Positions 21,853-35,098 of a stretch of 64,000 nucleotides of DNA are shown here, piece after piece. Origin of the DNA: Limnoperna fortunei (taxonomy: Eukaryota; Mollusca; Bivalvia; Mytilida; Modiolidae); assembly GCA_944474755.1 (NCBI GenBank), contig OX104115.1, forward strand, positions 74,314,993 to 74,378,992, written 5' to 3'. The notes below the pieces were generated by a model. That model was not told the DNA's origin. It made no database searches and worked only from the letters and a program-made list of their open reading frames with translations. Every line of letters begins with the position of its first letter. Position 1 is the stretch's first letter. The translations under genes and the position numbers were made by a program.

Positions 21853-24009
21853 CCAATTTGGAATTTTTATTAAAATCTAAGAATTTCTCAGAAGGCACCC
21901 ACCCGAGACGATGCTCTTGGCTTAGCCTAGTGACATGTACCAATTTGGAATTTTTATTAAAATGTAAGAATTTTTCAGAAGGCACCCACCCGAGACGATG
22001 CTCTTGGCTTAGCCTAGTGACATGTACCAATTTGGACTTTTTATTAAAATCTAAGAATTTCTCAGAAGGCACCCACCCGAGACGATGCTCTTGGCTTAGC
22101 CTAGTGGCATGTACCAATTTGGAATTTTTATTAAAATCTAAGAATTTCTCAGAAGGCACCCACCCGAGACGATGCTCTTGGCTTAGCCTAGTGACATGTT
22201 CCAATTTGGAATATTTATTAAAATCTAAGAATTTCTCAGAAGGCACCCACCCGAGATGATGCTCTTGGCTTAGCCTATAATGACGTGTACCAATTTGGAC
22301 TTTTTATTAAAATCTAAGAATTTCTCAGAAGGCACCCACCCGAGACGATGCTCTTGGCTTAGCCTAGTGACATGTACCACTTTGGAATTTTTATTAAAAT
22401 CTAAGAATTTCTCAGAAGGCACCCACCCGAGATGATGCTCTTGGCTTAGCCTAGTGACATGTACCAATTTGGACTTTTTATTAAAATCAAAGAATTTCTC
22501 AGAAGGCACCCACCCGAGACGATGCTCTTGGCTTAGCCTAGTGACAAGTTCCAATTTGGAATTATTATTAAAATCTAAGAATTTCTCAGAAGGCACCCAC
22601 CCGAGACGATGCTCTTGGCTTAGCCTAGTGACATGTACCAATTTGGAATTTTTATTAAAATCTAAGAATTTCTCAGAAGGCACCCACCCGAGACGATGCT
22701 CTTGGTTTAGCCTAGTGACATGTACCAATTTGGAATTTTTATTAAAATCTAAGAATTTCTCAGAAGGCACCCACCCGAGACGATGCTTTTGGCTTAGCCT
22801 AGTGACATGTACTAATTTAGAATTTTTATTACAATCTAAGAATTTCTCAGAAGGCACCCACCCGAGACGATGCTCTTGGCTTAGCCTAGTGACATGTACC
22901 AATTTGGAATATTTATTAAAATCTAAGAATTTCTCAGAAGGCACCAACCCGAGACGATGCTCTTGGCTTAGCCTAGTGACATGTACCAATTTGGAATTTT
23001 TATTAAAATGTAAGAATTTTTCAGAAGGCACCCACCCGAGACGATGCTCTTGGCTTAGCCTAGTGACATGTACCAATTTGGACTTTTTATTAAAATCTAA
23101 GAATTTCTCAGAAGGCACCCACCCGAGACGATGCTCTTGGCTTAGCCTAGTGACATGTACCAATTTGGAATTTTTATTAAAATCTAAGAATTTCTCAGAA
23201 GGCACGCACCCGAGACGATGCTCTTGGCTTAGCCTAGTGACATGTACCAATTTGGAATTTTGTATTAAAATCTAAGAATATCTCAGAAGGCACCCACCCG
23301 AGACGATGCTCTTGGCTTAGCCTAGTGACATGTACCAATTTGGAATTTTTATTAAAATCTAAGAATTTATCAGAAGGCACCAACCCGAGACGATGCTCTT
23401 GGCTTAGCCTAGTGACATGTACCAATTTGGAATTTTTATTAAAATCTAAGAATTTCACAGAAGGCACCCACCCGAGACGATGCTCTTGGCTTAGCCTAGT
23501 GACATGTTCCAATTTGGAATTTTTATTAAAATCTAAGAATTTCTCAGAAGGCACCCACCTGAGACGATGCTCTTGGCTTAGCCTAGTGACATGTACCAAT
23601 TTGGAATTTTTATTAAAATGTAAGAATTTTTCAGAAGGCACCCACCCGAGACGATGCTCTTGGCTTAGCCTAGTGACATGTACCAATTTGGACTTTTTAT
23701 TAAAATCTAAGAATTTCTCAGAAGGCACCCACCCGAGACGATGCTCTTGGCTTAGCCTAGTATGTACCAATTTAGAAATTTTATTAAAATCTAAGAATTT
23801 ATCAGAAGGCACCCACCCGAGACGATGCTCTTGGCTTAGCCTAGTGACATGTACCAATTTGGAATTTTTAATAAAATCTAAGAATTTCACAGAAGGCACC
23901 CACCCGAGACGATGCTCTTGGCTTAGCCTAGTGACATGTACCAATTTGGAATTTTGTATTAAAATCTAAGAATTTCTCAGAAGGCACCCACCCGAGACGA
24001 TGCTCTTGG

Positions 24010-25055
24010 CTGAGCCTAGTGACATCTACCAATTTGGAATTTTTATTTAAATGTAAGAATTTTTCAGAAGGCACCCACCCGAGACGATGCTCTTGGCTTA
24101 GCCTAGTGACATGTACCAATTTGGAATTTTTATTAAAATCTAAGAATTTCACAGAAGGCACCAACCCGAGACGATGCTCTTGGCTTAGCCTAGTGACATG
24201 TTCCAATTTGGAATTTTTATTAAAATCTAAGAATTTCTCAGAAGGCACCCACCCGAGACGATGCTCTTGGCTTAGCCTAGTGACATGTACCAATTTGGAA
24301 TTTTTATTAAAATCTAAGAATTTCTCAGAAGGCACCCACCCGAGACGATGCTCTTGGCTTAGCCTATAGTGACATGTACCAATTGGAATTTTTATTAAAA
24401 TCTAAGAATTTCTCAGAAGGCACCCACCCGAGACGATGCTCTTGGCTTAGCCTAGTGACATGTACCAATTTGGACTTTTTATTAAAATCTAAGAATTTCT
24501 CAGAAGGCACCCACCCGAGACGATGCTCTTGGCTTAGCCTAGTGACATGTACCAATTTGGAATTTTTATTAAAATCTAAGAATTTCACAGAAGGCACCCA
24601 CCCGAGACGATGCTCTTGGCTTAGCCTAGCGACATGTACCAATTTGGACTTTTTATTAAAATCTAAGAATTTCTCAGAAGGCACCCACCTGAGACGATGC
24701 TCTTGGCTTAGCCTAGTGACATGTACCAATTTGGAATTTTTATTAAAATGTAAGAATTTTTCAGAAGGCACCCACCCGAGACGATGCTCTTGGCTTAGCC
24801 TAGTGACATGTACCAATTTGGAATTTTTATTAAAATCTAAGAATTTCTCAGAAGGCACCCACCCGAGACAATGCTATTGGCTTAGCCTAGTGACATGTAC
24901 CAATTTGGAATTTTTATTAAAATCTAAGAATTTCACAGAAGGCACCCACCCGAGACGATGCTCTTGGCTAAGCCTAGTGACATGTACCAATTTGGAATTT
25001 TGTATTAAAATCTAAGAATTTCTCAGAAGGCACCCACCCGAGACGATGCTCTTGG
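24010..25055 (+). repeat. 12-unit higher-order repeat inside the long copy 1 (1046 bp)
   Basis: It is bounded by GGCTGAGCC markers at 24010 and 25056. Its unit order matches 3671-4720 without that copy's 4-bp insertion, and matches 30100-31145 at offset 6090. Confidence 0.85.
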
Positions 25056-25931
25056 CTGAGCCTAGTGACATGTACCAATTTGGAATTTTTATTAAAATGT
25101 AAGAATTTTTCAGAAGGCACCCACCCGAGACGATGCTCTTGGCTTAGCCTAGTGACATGTACCAATTTGGAATTTTTATTAAAATCTAAGAATTTCACAG
25201 AAGGCACCAACCCGAGACGATGCTCTTGGCTTAGCCTAGTGACATGTTCCAATTTGGAATTTTTATTAAAATCTAAGAATTTCTCAGAAGGCACCCACCC
25301 GAGACGATGCTCTTGGCTTAGCCTAGTGACATGTACCAATTTGGAATTTTTATTAAAATCTAAGAATTTCTCAGAAGGCACCCACCCGAGACGATGCTCT
25401 TGGCTTAGCCTAGTGACATGTACCAATTTGGACTTTTTATTAAAATCTAAGAATTTCTCAGAAGGCACCCACCCGAGACGATGCTCTTGGCTTAGCCTAG
25501 TGACATGTACCAATTTGGAATTTTTATTAAAATCTAAGAATTTCACAGAAGGCACCCACCCGAGACGATGCTCTTGGCTTAGCCTAGCGACATGTACCAA
25601 TTTGGACTTTTTATTAAAATCTAAGAATTTCTCAGAAGGCACCCACCCGAGACGATGCTCTTGGCTTAGCCTAGTGACATGTACCAATTTGGAATTTTTA
25701 TTAAAATGTAAGAATTTTTCAGAAGGCACCCAACCGAGACAATGCTCTTGGCTTAGCCTAGTGACATGTACCAATTTGAAATTTTTATTAAAATCTAAGA
25801 ATTTCTCAGAAGGCACCCACCCGAGACAATGCTATTGGCTTAGCCTAGTGACATGTTCCAATTTGGAATTTTAATTAAAATCTAAGAATTTCTCAGAAGG
25901 CACCCACCCGAGACGATGCTCTTGGCTTAGC

Positions 25932-26800
25932 CTAAAGTGACATGTACCAATTGGAATTTTTATTAAAATCTAAGAATTTCTCAGAAGGCACCCACCCGAG
26001 ACGATGCTCTTGGCTTAGCCTAGTGACATGTACCAATTTGGAATGTTTATTAAAATCTAAGAATTTCTCAGAAGGCACCCACCCGAGACGATGCTCTTGG
26101 CTTAGCCTAGTGACATGTACCAATTTGGAATTTTTATTAAAATCTAAGAATTTCTCAGAAGGCACCAACCCGAGACGATGCTCTTGGCTTAGCCTAGTAT
26201 GTACCAATTTAGAATTTTTATTAAAATCTAAGAATTTCTCAGAAGGCACCCACCCGAGACGATGCTCTTGGCTTAGCCTAGTGACATGTACCAATTTGGA
26301 ATTTTTATTAAAATCTAAGAATTTCACAGACGGCACCCACCCGAGACGATGCTCTTGGCTTAGCCTAGTGACATGTACCAATTTGGAATTTTGTATTAAA
26401 ATCTAAGAATTTGTCAGAAGGCACCCACCCGAGACGATGCTCTTGGCTTAGCCTAGTGACATGTACCAATTTGGAATTTTTATTAAAATGTAAGAATTTT
26501 TCAGAAGGCACCCACCCGAGACGATGCTCTTGGCTTAGCCTAGTGACATGTACCAATTTGGACTTTTTATTAAAATCTAAGAATTTCTCAGAAGGCAACC
26601 ACCCGAGACGATGCTCATGGCTTAGCCTAGTGACATGTACCAATTTGGAATTTTTATTAAAATCTAAGAATTTCTCAGAAGGCACCCACGCGAGACGATG
26701 CTCTTGGCTTAGCCTAGTGACATGTTCCAATTTGGAATTTTAATTAAAATCTAAGAATTTCTCAGAAGGCACCCACCCGAGACGATGCTATTGGCTTAGC
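25932..26800 (+). repeat. 10-unit module, copy 2 (869 bp)
   Basis: It matches 5685-6553 in unit order and length and 32022-32890 at offset 6090. Private changes include CTAAAGTGAC in place of CTATAGTGAC near 25934 and CCCACGCGAG near 26689. Confidence 0.85.
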
Positions 26801-28031
26801 CTATAGTGACATGTACCAATTGGAATTTTTATTAAAATCTAAGAATTTCTCAGAAGGCACCCACCCGAGACGATGCTCTTGGCTTAGCCTAGTGACATGT
26901 ACCAATTTGGAATGTTTATTAAAATCTAAGAATTTCTCAGAAGGCACCCACCCGAGACGATGCTCTTGGCTTAGCCTAGTGACATGTACCAATTTGGAAT
27001 TTTTATTAAAATCTAAGAATTTCACAGAAGGCACCCACCCGAGACGATGCTCTTGGCTTAGCCTAGCGACATGTACCAATTTGGACTTTTTATTAAAATC
27101 TAAGAATTTCTCAGAAGGCACCCACCCGAGACGATGCTCTTGGCTTAGCCTAGTGACATGTACCAATTTGGAATTTTTATTAAAATGTAAGAATTTTTCA
27201 GAAGGCACCCACCCGAGACGATGCTCTTGGCTTAGCCTAGTGACATGTACCAATTTGGACTTTTTATTAAAATCTAAGAATTTCTCAGAAGGCACCCACC
27301 CGAGACGATGCTCTTGGCTTAGCCTTAGTATGTACCAATTTAGAAATTTTATTAAAATCTAAGAATTTATCAGAAGGCACCCACCCGAGACGATGCTCTT
27401 GGCTTAGCCTAGTGACATGTACCAATTTGGAATTTTTATTAAAATCTAAGAATTTCACAGAAGGCACCCACCCGAGACGATGCTCTTGGCTTAGCCTAGT
27501 GACATGTACCAATTTGGAATTTTGTATTAAAATCTAAGAATTTCTCAGAAGGCACCCACCCGAGACGATGCTCTTGGCTGAGCCTAGTGACATGTACCAA
27601 TTTGGAATTTTTATTAAAATGTAAGAATTTTTCAGAAGGCACCCACCCGAGACGATGCTCTTGGCTTAGCCTAGTGACATGTACCAATTTGGAATTTTTA
27701 TTAAAATCTAAGAATTTCACAGAAGGCACCAACCCGAGACGATGCTCTTGGCTTAGCCTAGTGACATGTTCCAGTTTGGAATTTTTATTAAAATCTAAGA
27801 ATTTCTCAGAAGGCACCCACCCGAGACGATGCTCTTGGCTTAGCCTAGTGACATGTACCAATTTGGAATTTTTATTAAAATCTAAGAATTTCTCAGAAGG
27901 CACCCACCCGAGACGATGCTCTTGGCTTAGCCTAGTGACATGTACCAATTTGGAATTTTTATTAAAATCTAAGAATTTCACAGAAGGCACCCACCCGAGA
28001 CGATGCTCTTGGCTTAGCCTAGTGACATGTT

Positions 28032-31000
28032 CCAATTTGGAATTTTTATTAAAATCTAAGAATTTCTCAGAAGGCACCCACCCGAGACGATGCTCTTGGC
28101 TTAGCCTAGTGACATGTACCAATTTGGAATTTTTATTAAAATGTAAGAATTTTTCAGAAGGCACCCACCCGAGACGATGCTCTTGGCTTAGCCTAGTGAC
28201 ATGTACCAATTTGGACTTTTTATTAAAATCTAAGAATTTCTCAGAAGGCACCCACCCGAGACGATGCTCTTGGCTTAGCCTAGTGGCATGTACCAATTTG
28301 GAATTTTTATTAAAATCTAAGAATTTCTCAGAAGGCACCCACCCGAGACGATGCTCTTGGCTTAGCCTAGTGACATGTTCCAATTTGGAATTTTTATTAA
28401 AATCTAAGAATTTCTCAGAAGGCACCCACCCGAGATGATGCTCTTGGCTTAGCCTATAATGACGTGTACCAATTTGGACTTTTTATTAAAATCTAAGAAT
28501 TTCTCAGAAGGCACCCACCCGAGACGATGCTCTTGGCTTAGCCTAGTGACATGTACCACTTTGGAATTTTTATTAAAATCTAAGAATTTCTCAGAAGGCA
28601 CCCACCCGAGATGATGCTCTTGGCTTAGCCTAGTGACATGTACCAATTTGGACTTTTTATTAAAATCAAAGAATTTCTCAGAAGGCACCCACCCGAGACG
28701 ATGCTCTTGGCTTAGCCTAGTGACAAGTTCCAATTTGGAATTATTATTAAAATCTAAGAATTTCTCAGAAGGCACCCACCCGAGACGATGCTCTTGGCTT
28801 AGCCTAGTGACATGTACCAATTTGGAATTTTTATTAAAATCTAAGAATTTCTCAGAAGGCACCCACCCGAGACGATGCTCTTGGTTTAGCCTAGTGACAT
28901 GTACCAATTTTGGAATTTTTATTAAAATCTAAGAATTTCTCAGAAGGCACCCACCCGAGACGATGCTTTTGGCTTAGCCTAGTGACATGTACTAATTTAG
29001 AATTTTTATTACAATCTAAGAATTTCTCAGAAGGCACCCACCCGAGACGATGCTCTTGGCTTAGCCTAGTGACATGTACCAATTTGGAATATTTATTAAA
29101 ATCTAAGAATTTCTCAGAAGGCACCAACCCGAGACGATGCTCTTGGCTTAGCCTAGTGACATGTACCAATTTGGAATTTTTATTAAAATGTAAGAATTTT
29201 TCAGAAGGCACCCACCCGAGACGATGCTCTTGGCTTAGCCTAGTGACATGTACCAATTTGGACTTTTTATTAAAATCTAAGAATTTCTCAGAAGGCACCC
29301 ACCCGAGACGATGCTCTTGGCTTAGCCTAGTGACATGTACCAATTTGGAATTTTTATTAAAATCTAAGAATTTCTCAGAAGGCACGCACCCGAGACGATG
29401 CTCTTGGCTTAGCCTAGTGACATGTACCAATTTGGAATTTTGTATTAAAATCTAAGAATATCTCAGAAGGCACCCACCCGAGACGATGCTCTTGGCTTAG
29501 CCTAGTGACATGTACCAATTTGGAATTTTTATTAAAATCTAAGAATTTATCAGAAGGCACCAACCCGAGACGATGCTCTTGGCTTAGCCTAGTATGTACC
29601 AATTTAGAATTTTTATTAAAATCTAAGAATTTCTCAGAAGGCACCCACCCGAGACGATGCTCTTGGCTTAGCCTAGTGACATGTACCAATTTGGAATTTT
29701 TATTAAAATGTAAGAATTTTTCAGAAGGCACCCACCCGAGACGATGCTCTTGGCTTAGCCTAGTGACCTGTACCAATTTGGACTTTTTATTAAAATCTAA
29801 GAATTTCTCAGAAGGCACCCACCCGAGACGATGCTCTTGGCTTAGCCTAGTATGTACCAATTTAGAAATTTTATTAAAATCTAAGAATTTATCAGAAGGC
29901 ACCCACCCGAGACGATGCTCTTGGCTTAGCCTAGTGACATGTACCAATTTGGAATTTTTATTAAAATCTAAGAATTTCACAGAAGGCACCCACCCGAGAC
30001 GATGCTCTTGGCTTAGCCTAGTGACATGTACCAATTTGGAATTTTGTATTAAAATCTAAGAATTTCTCAGAAGGCACCCACCCGAGACGATGCTCTTGGC
30101 TGAGCCTAGTGACATGTACCAATTTGGAATTTTTATTAAAATGTCAGAATTTTTCAGAAGGCACCCACCCGAGACGATGCTCTTGGCTTAGCCTAGTGAC
30201 ATGTACCAATTTGGAATTTTTATTAAAATCTAAGAATTTCACAGAAGGCACCAACCCGAGACGATGCTCTTGGCTTAGCCTAGTGACATGTTCCAATTTG
30301 GAATTTTTATTAAAATCTAAGAATTTCTCAGAAGGCACCCACCCGAGACGATGCTCTTGGCTTAGCCTAGTGACATGTACCAATTTGGAATTTTTATTAA
30401 AATCTAAGAATTTCTCAGAAGGCACCCACCCGAGACGATGCTCTTGGCTTAGCCTATAGTGACATGTACCAATTGGAATTTTTATTAAAATCTAAGAATT
30501 TCTCAGAAGGCACCCACCCGAGACGATGCTCTTGGCTTAGCCTAGTGACATGTACCAATTTGGACTTTTTATTAAAATCTAAGAATTTCTCAGAAGGCAC
30601 CCACCCGAGACGATGCTCTTGGCTTAGCCTAGCGACATGTACCAATTTGGAATTTTTATTAAAATCTAAGAATTTCACAGAAGGCACCCACCCGAGACGA
30701 TGCTCTTGGCTTAGCCTAGCGACATGTACCAATTTGGACTTTTTATTAAAATCTAAGAATTTCTCAGAAGGCACCCACCCGAGACGATGCTCTTGGCTTA
30801 GCCTAGTGACATGTACCAATTTGGAATTTTTATTAAAATGTAAGAATTTTTCAGAAGGCACCCACCCGAGACGATGCTCTTGGCTTAGCCTAGCGACATG
30901 TACCAATTTGGAATTTTTATTAAAATCTAAGAATTTCTCAGAAGGCACCCACCCGAGACAATGCTATTGGCTTAGCCTAGTGACATGTACCAATTTGGAA

Positions 31001-33535
31001 TTTTTATTAAAATCTAAGAATTTCACAGAAGGCACCCACCCGAGACGATGCTCTTGGCTTAGCCTAGTGACATGTACCAATTTGGAATTTTGTATTAAAA
31101 TCTAAGAATTTCTCAGAAGGCACCCACCCGAGACGATGCTCTTGGCTGAGCCTAGTGACATGTACCAATTTGGAATTTTTATTAAAATGTAAGAATTTTT
31201 CAGAAGGCACCCACCCGAGACGATGCTCTTGGCTTAGCCTAGTGACATGTACCAATTTGGAATTTTTATTAAAATCTAAGAATTTCACAGAAGGCACCAA
31301 CCCGAGACGATGCTCTTGGCTTAGCCTAGTGACATGTTCCAATTTGGAATTTTTATTAAAATCTAAGAATTTCTCAGAAGGCACCCACCCGAGACGATGC
31401 TCTTGGCTTAGCCTAGTGACATGTACCAATTTGGAATTTTTATTAAAATCTAAGAATTTCTCAGAAGGCACCCACCCGAGACGATGCTCTTGGCTTAGCC
31501 TAGTGACATGTACCAATTTGGACTTTTTATTAAAATCTAAGAATTTCTCAGAAGGCACCCACCCGAGACGATGCTCTTGGCTTAGCCTAGTGACATGTAC
31601 CAATTTCGAATTTTTATTAAAATCTAAGAATTTCACAGAAGGCACCCACCCGAGACGATGCTCTTGGCTTAGCCTAGCGACATGTACCAATTTGGACTTT
31701 TTATTAAAATCTAAGAATTTCTCAGAAGGCACCCACCCGAGACGATGCTCTTGTCTTAGCCTAGTGACATGTACCAATTTGGAATTTTTATTAAAATGTA
31801 AGAATTTTTCAGAAGGCACCCAACCGAGACGATGCTCTTGGCTTAGCCTAGTGACATGTACCAATTTGAAATTTTTATTAAAATCTAAGAATTTCTCAGA
31901 AGGCACCCACCCGAGACAATGCTATTGGCTTAGCCTAGTGACATGTTCCAATTTGGAATTTTAATTAAAATCTAAGAATTTCTCAGAAGGCACCCACCCG
32001 AGACGATGCTCTTGGCTTAGCCTATAGTGACATGTACCAATTGGAATTTTTATTAAAATCTAAGAATTTCTCAGAAGGCACCCACCCGAGACGATGCTCT
32101 TGGCTTAGCCTAGTGACATGTACCAATTTGGAATGTTTATTAAAATCTAAGAATTTCTCAGAAGGCACCCACCCGAGACGATGCTCTTGGCTTAGCCTAG
32201 TGACATGTACCAATTTGGAATTTTTATTAAAATCTAAGAATTTCTCAGAAGGCACCAACCCGAGACGATGCTCTTGGCTTAGCCTAGTATGTACCAATTT
32301 AGAATTTTTATTAAAATCTAAGAATTTCTCAGAAGGCACCCACCCGAGACGATGCTCTTGGCTTAGCCTAGTGACATGTACCAATTTGGAATTTTTATTA
32401 AAATCTAAGAATTTCACAGACGGCACCCACCCGAGACGATGCTCTTGGCTTAGCCTAGTGACATGTACCAATTTGGAATTTTGTATTAAAATCTAAGAAT
32501 TTGTCAGAAGGCACCCACCCGAGACGATGCTCTTGGCTTAGCCTAGTGACATGTACCAATTTGGAATTTTTATTAAAATGTAAGAATTTTTCAGAAGGCA
32601 CCCACCCGAGACGATGCTCTTGGCTTAGCCTAGTGACATGTACCAATTTGGACTTTTTATTAAAATCTAAGAATTTCTCAGAAGGCAACCACCCGAGACG
32701 ATGCTCATGGCTTAGCCTAGTGACATGTACCAATTTGGAATTTTTATTAAAATCTAAGAATTTCTCAGAAGGCACCCACCCGAGACGATGCTCTTGGCTT
32801 AGCCTAGTGACATGTTCCAATTTGGAATTTTAATTAAAATCTAAGAATTTCTCAGAAGGCACCCACCCGAGACGATGCTCTTGGCTTAGCCTATAGTGAC
32901 ATGTACCAATTGGAATTTTTATTAAAATCTAAGAATTTCTCAGAAGGCACCCACCCGAGACGATGCTCTTGGCTTAGCCTAGTGACATGTACCAATTTGG
33001 AATGTTTATTAAAATCTAAGAATTTCTCAGAAGGCACCCACCCGAGACGATGCTCTTGGCTTAGCCTAGTGACATGTACCAATTTGGAATTTTTATTAAA
33101 ATCTAAGAATTTCACAGAAGGCACCCACCCGAGACGATGCTCTTGGCTTAGCCTAGCGACATGTACCAATTTGGACTTTTTATTAAAATCTAAGAATTTC
33201 TCAGAAGGCACCCACCCGAGACGATGCTCTTGGCTTAGCCTAGTGACATGTACCAATTTGGAATTTTTATTAAAATGTAAGAATTTTTCAGAAGGCACCC
33301 ACCCGAGACGATGCTCTTGGCTTAGCCTAGTGACATGTACCAATTTGGACTTTTTATTAAAATCTAAGAATTTCTCAGAAGGCACCCACCCGAGACGATG
33401 CTCTTGGCTTAGCCTAGTATGTACCAATTTAGAAATTTTATTAAAATCTAAGAATTTATCAGAAGGCACCCACCCGAGACGATGCTCTTGGCTTAGCCTA
33501 GTGACATGTACCAATTTGGAATTTTTATTAAAATG
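28032..33535 (+). repeat. Long higher-order repeat, copy 2
   Basis: This is the second copy of the segment that begins at 21853, with only scattered single-base differences and one deletion of one unit plus 3 bp near 29.6 kb. The match ends near 33536, where this copy has the GTAAG/TTTTTC pair and copy 1 has CTAAG/TTCACAG. Confidence 0.86.
30100..31145 (+). repeat. 12-unit higher-order repeat inside the long copy 2 (1046 bp)
   Basis: GGCTGAGCC markers lie at 30100 and 31146. The segment differs from the copy at 24010 by a handful of substitutions, including GTCAG for GTAAG near 30144 and three extra T-to-C changes that give GCGACATG. Confidence 0.85.
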
Positions 33536-33547
33536 TAAGAATTTTTC
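31985..33547 (+). repeat. 18-unit tandem duplication, copy 1 (1563 bp)
   Basis: The segment recurs immediately downstream at offset 1563 (18 x 87 - 3). It holds a 10-unit module followed by eight further units. The left edge lies within the unit that precedes the +2/-1 unit at 32022. Confidence 0.84.
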
Positions 33548-35098
33548 AGAAGGCACCCACCCGAGACGATGCTCTTGGCTTAGCCTATAGTGACATGTAC
33601 CAATTGGAATTTTTATTAAAATCTAAGAATTTCTCAGAAGGCACCCACCCGAGACGATGCTCTTGGCTTAGCCTAGTGACATGTACCAATTTGGAATGTT
33701 TATTAAAATCTAAGAATTTCTCAGAAGGCACCCACCCGAGACGATGCTCTTGGCTTAGCCTAGTGACATGTACCAATTTGGAATTTTTATTAAAATCTAA
33801 GAATTTCTCAGAAGGCACCAACCCGAGACGATGCTCTTGGCTTAGCCTAGTATGTACCAATTTAGAATTTTTATTAAAATCTAAGAATTTCTCAGAAGGC
33901 ACCCACCCGAGACGATGCTCTTGGCTTAGCCTAGTGACATGTACCAATTTGGAATTTTTATTAAAATCTAAGAATTTCACAGACGGCACCCACCCGAGAC
34001 GATGCTCTTGGCTTAGCCTAGTGACATGTACCAATTTGGAATTTTGTATTAAAATCTAAGAATTTGTCAGAAGGCACCCACCCGAGACGATGCTCTTGGC
34101 TTAGCCTAGTGACATGTACCAATTTGGAATTTTTATTAAAATGTAAGAATTTTTCAGAAGGCACCCACCCGAGACGATGCTCTTGGCTTAGCCTAGTGAC
34201 ATGTACCAATTTGGACTTTTTATTAAAATCTAAGAATTTCTCAGAAGGCAACCACCCGAGACGATGCTCATGGCTTAGCCTAGTGACATGTACCAATTTG
34301 GAATTTTTATTAAAATCTAAGAATTTCTCAGAAGGCACCCACCCGAGACGATGCTCTTGGCTTAGCCTAGTGACATGTTCCAATTTGGAATTTTAATTAA
34401 AATCTAAGAATTTCTCAGAAGGCACCCACCCGAGACGATGCTCTTGGCTTAGCCTATAGTGACATGTACCAATTGGAATTTTTATTAAAATCTAAGAATT
34501 TCTCAGAAGGCACCCACCCGAGACGATGCTCTTGGCTTAGCCTAGTGACATGTACCAATTTGGAATGTTTATTAAAATCTAAGAATTTCTCAGAAGGCAC
34601 CCACCCGAGACGATGCTCTTGGCTTAGCCTAGTGACATGTACCAATTTGGAATTTTTATTAAAATCTAAGAATTTCACAGAAGGCACCCACCCGAGACGA
34701 TGCTCTTGGCTTAGCCTAGCGACATGTACCAATTTGGACTTTTTATTAAAATCTAAGAATTTCTCAGAAGGCACCCACCCGAGACGATGCTCTTGGCTTA
34801 GCCTAGTGACATGTACCAATTTGGAATTTTTATTAAAATGTAAGAATTTTTCAGAAGGCACCCACCCGAGACGATGCTCTTGGCTTAGCCTAGTGACATG
34901 TACCAATTTGGACTTTTTATTAAAATCTAAGAATTTCTCAGAAGGCACCCACCCGAGACGATGCTCTTGGCTTAGCCTAGTATGTACCAATTTAGAATTT
35001 TTATTAAAATCTAAGAATTTATCAGAAGGCACCCACCCGAGACGATGCTCTTGGCTTAGCCTAGTGACATGTACCAATTTGGAATTTTTATTAAAATC
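33548..35098 (+). repeat. 18-unit tandem duplication, copy 2
   Basis: It matches 31985-33535 at constant offset 1563, including the 10-unit module at 33585. One visible difference is TTTAGAATTTTT near 34990 against TTTAGAAATTTT near 33427. The match ends just before a CACAG unit near 35106. Confidence 0.84.

Larger units (their letters stand above)
21853..28031 (+). repeat. Long higher-order repeat, copy 1 (6179 bp, about 71 units)
   Basis: From about 21853 to 27446 the order of variants is repeated at 28032-33535. The offset is 6179, rising to 6180 after one extra T near 28910. It drops to 6090 after the second copy's loss of one unit plus 3 bp between 29414 and 30034, and ends at 6089 because of an extra T near 27323 in the first copy. 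The segment contains a 12-unit repeat (24010-25055) and a 10-unit module (25932-26800). Confidence 0.87.
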
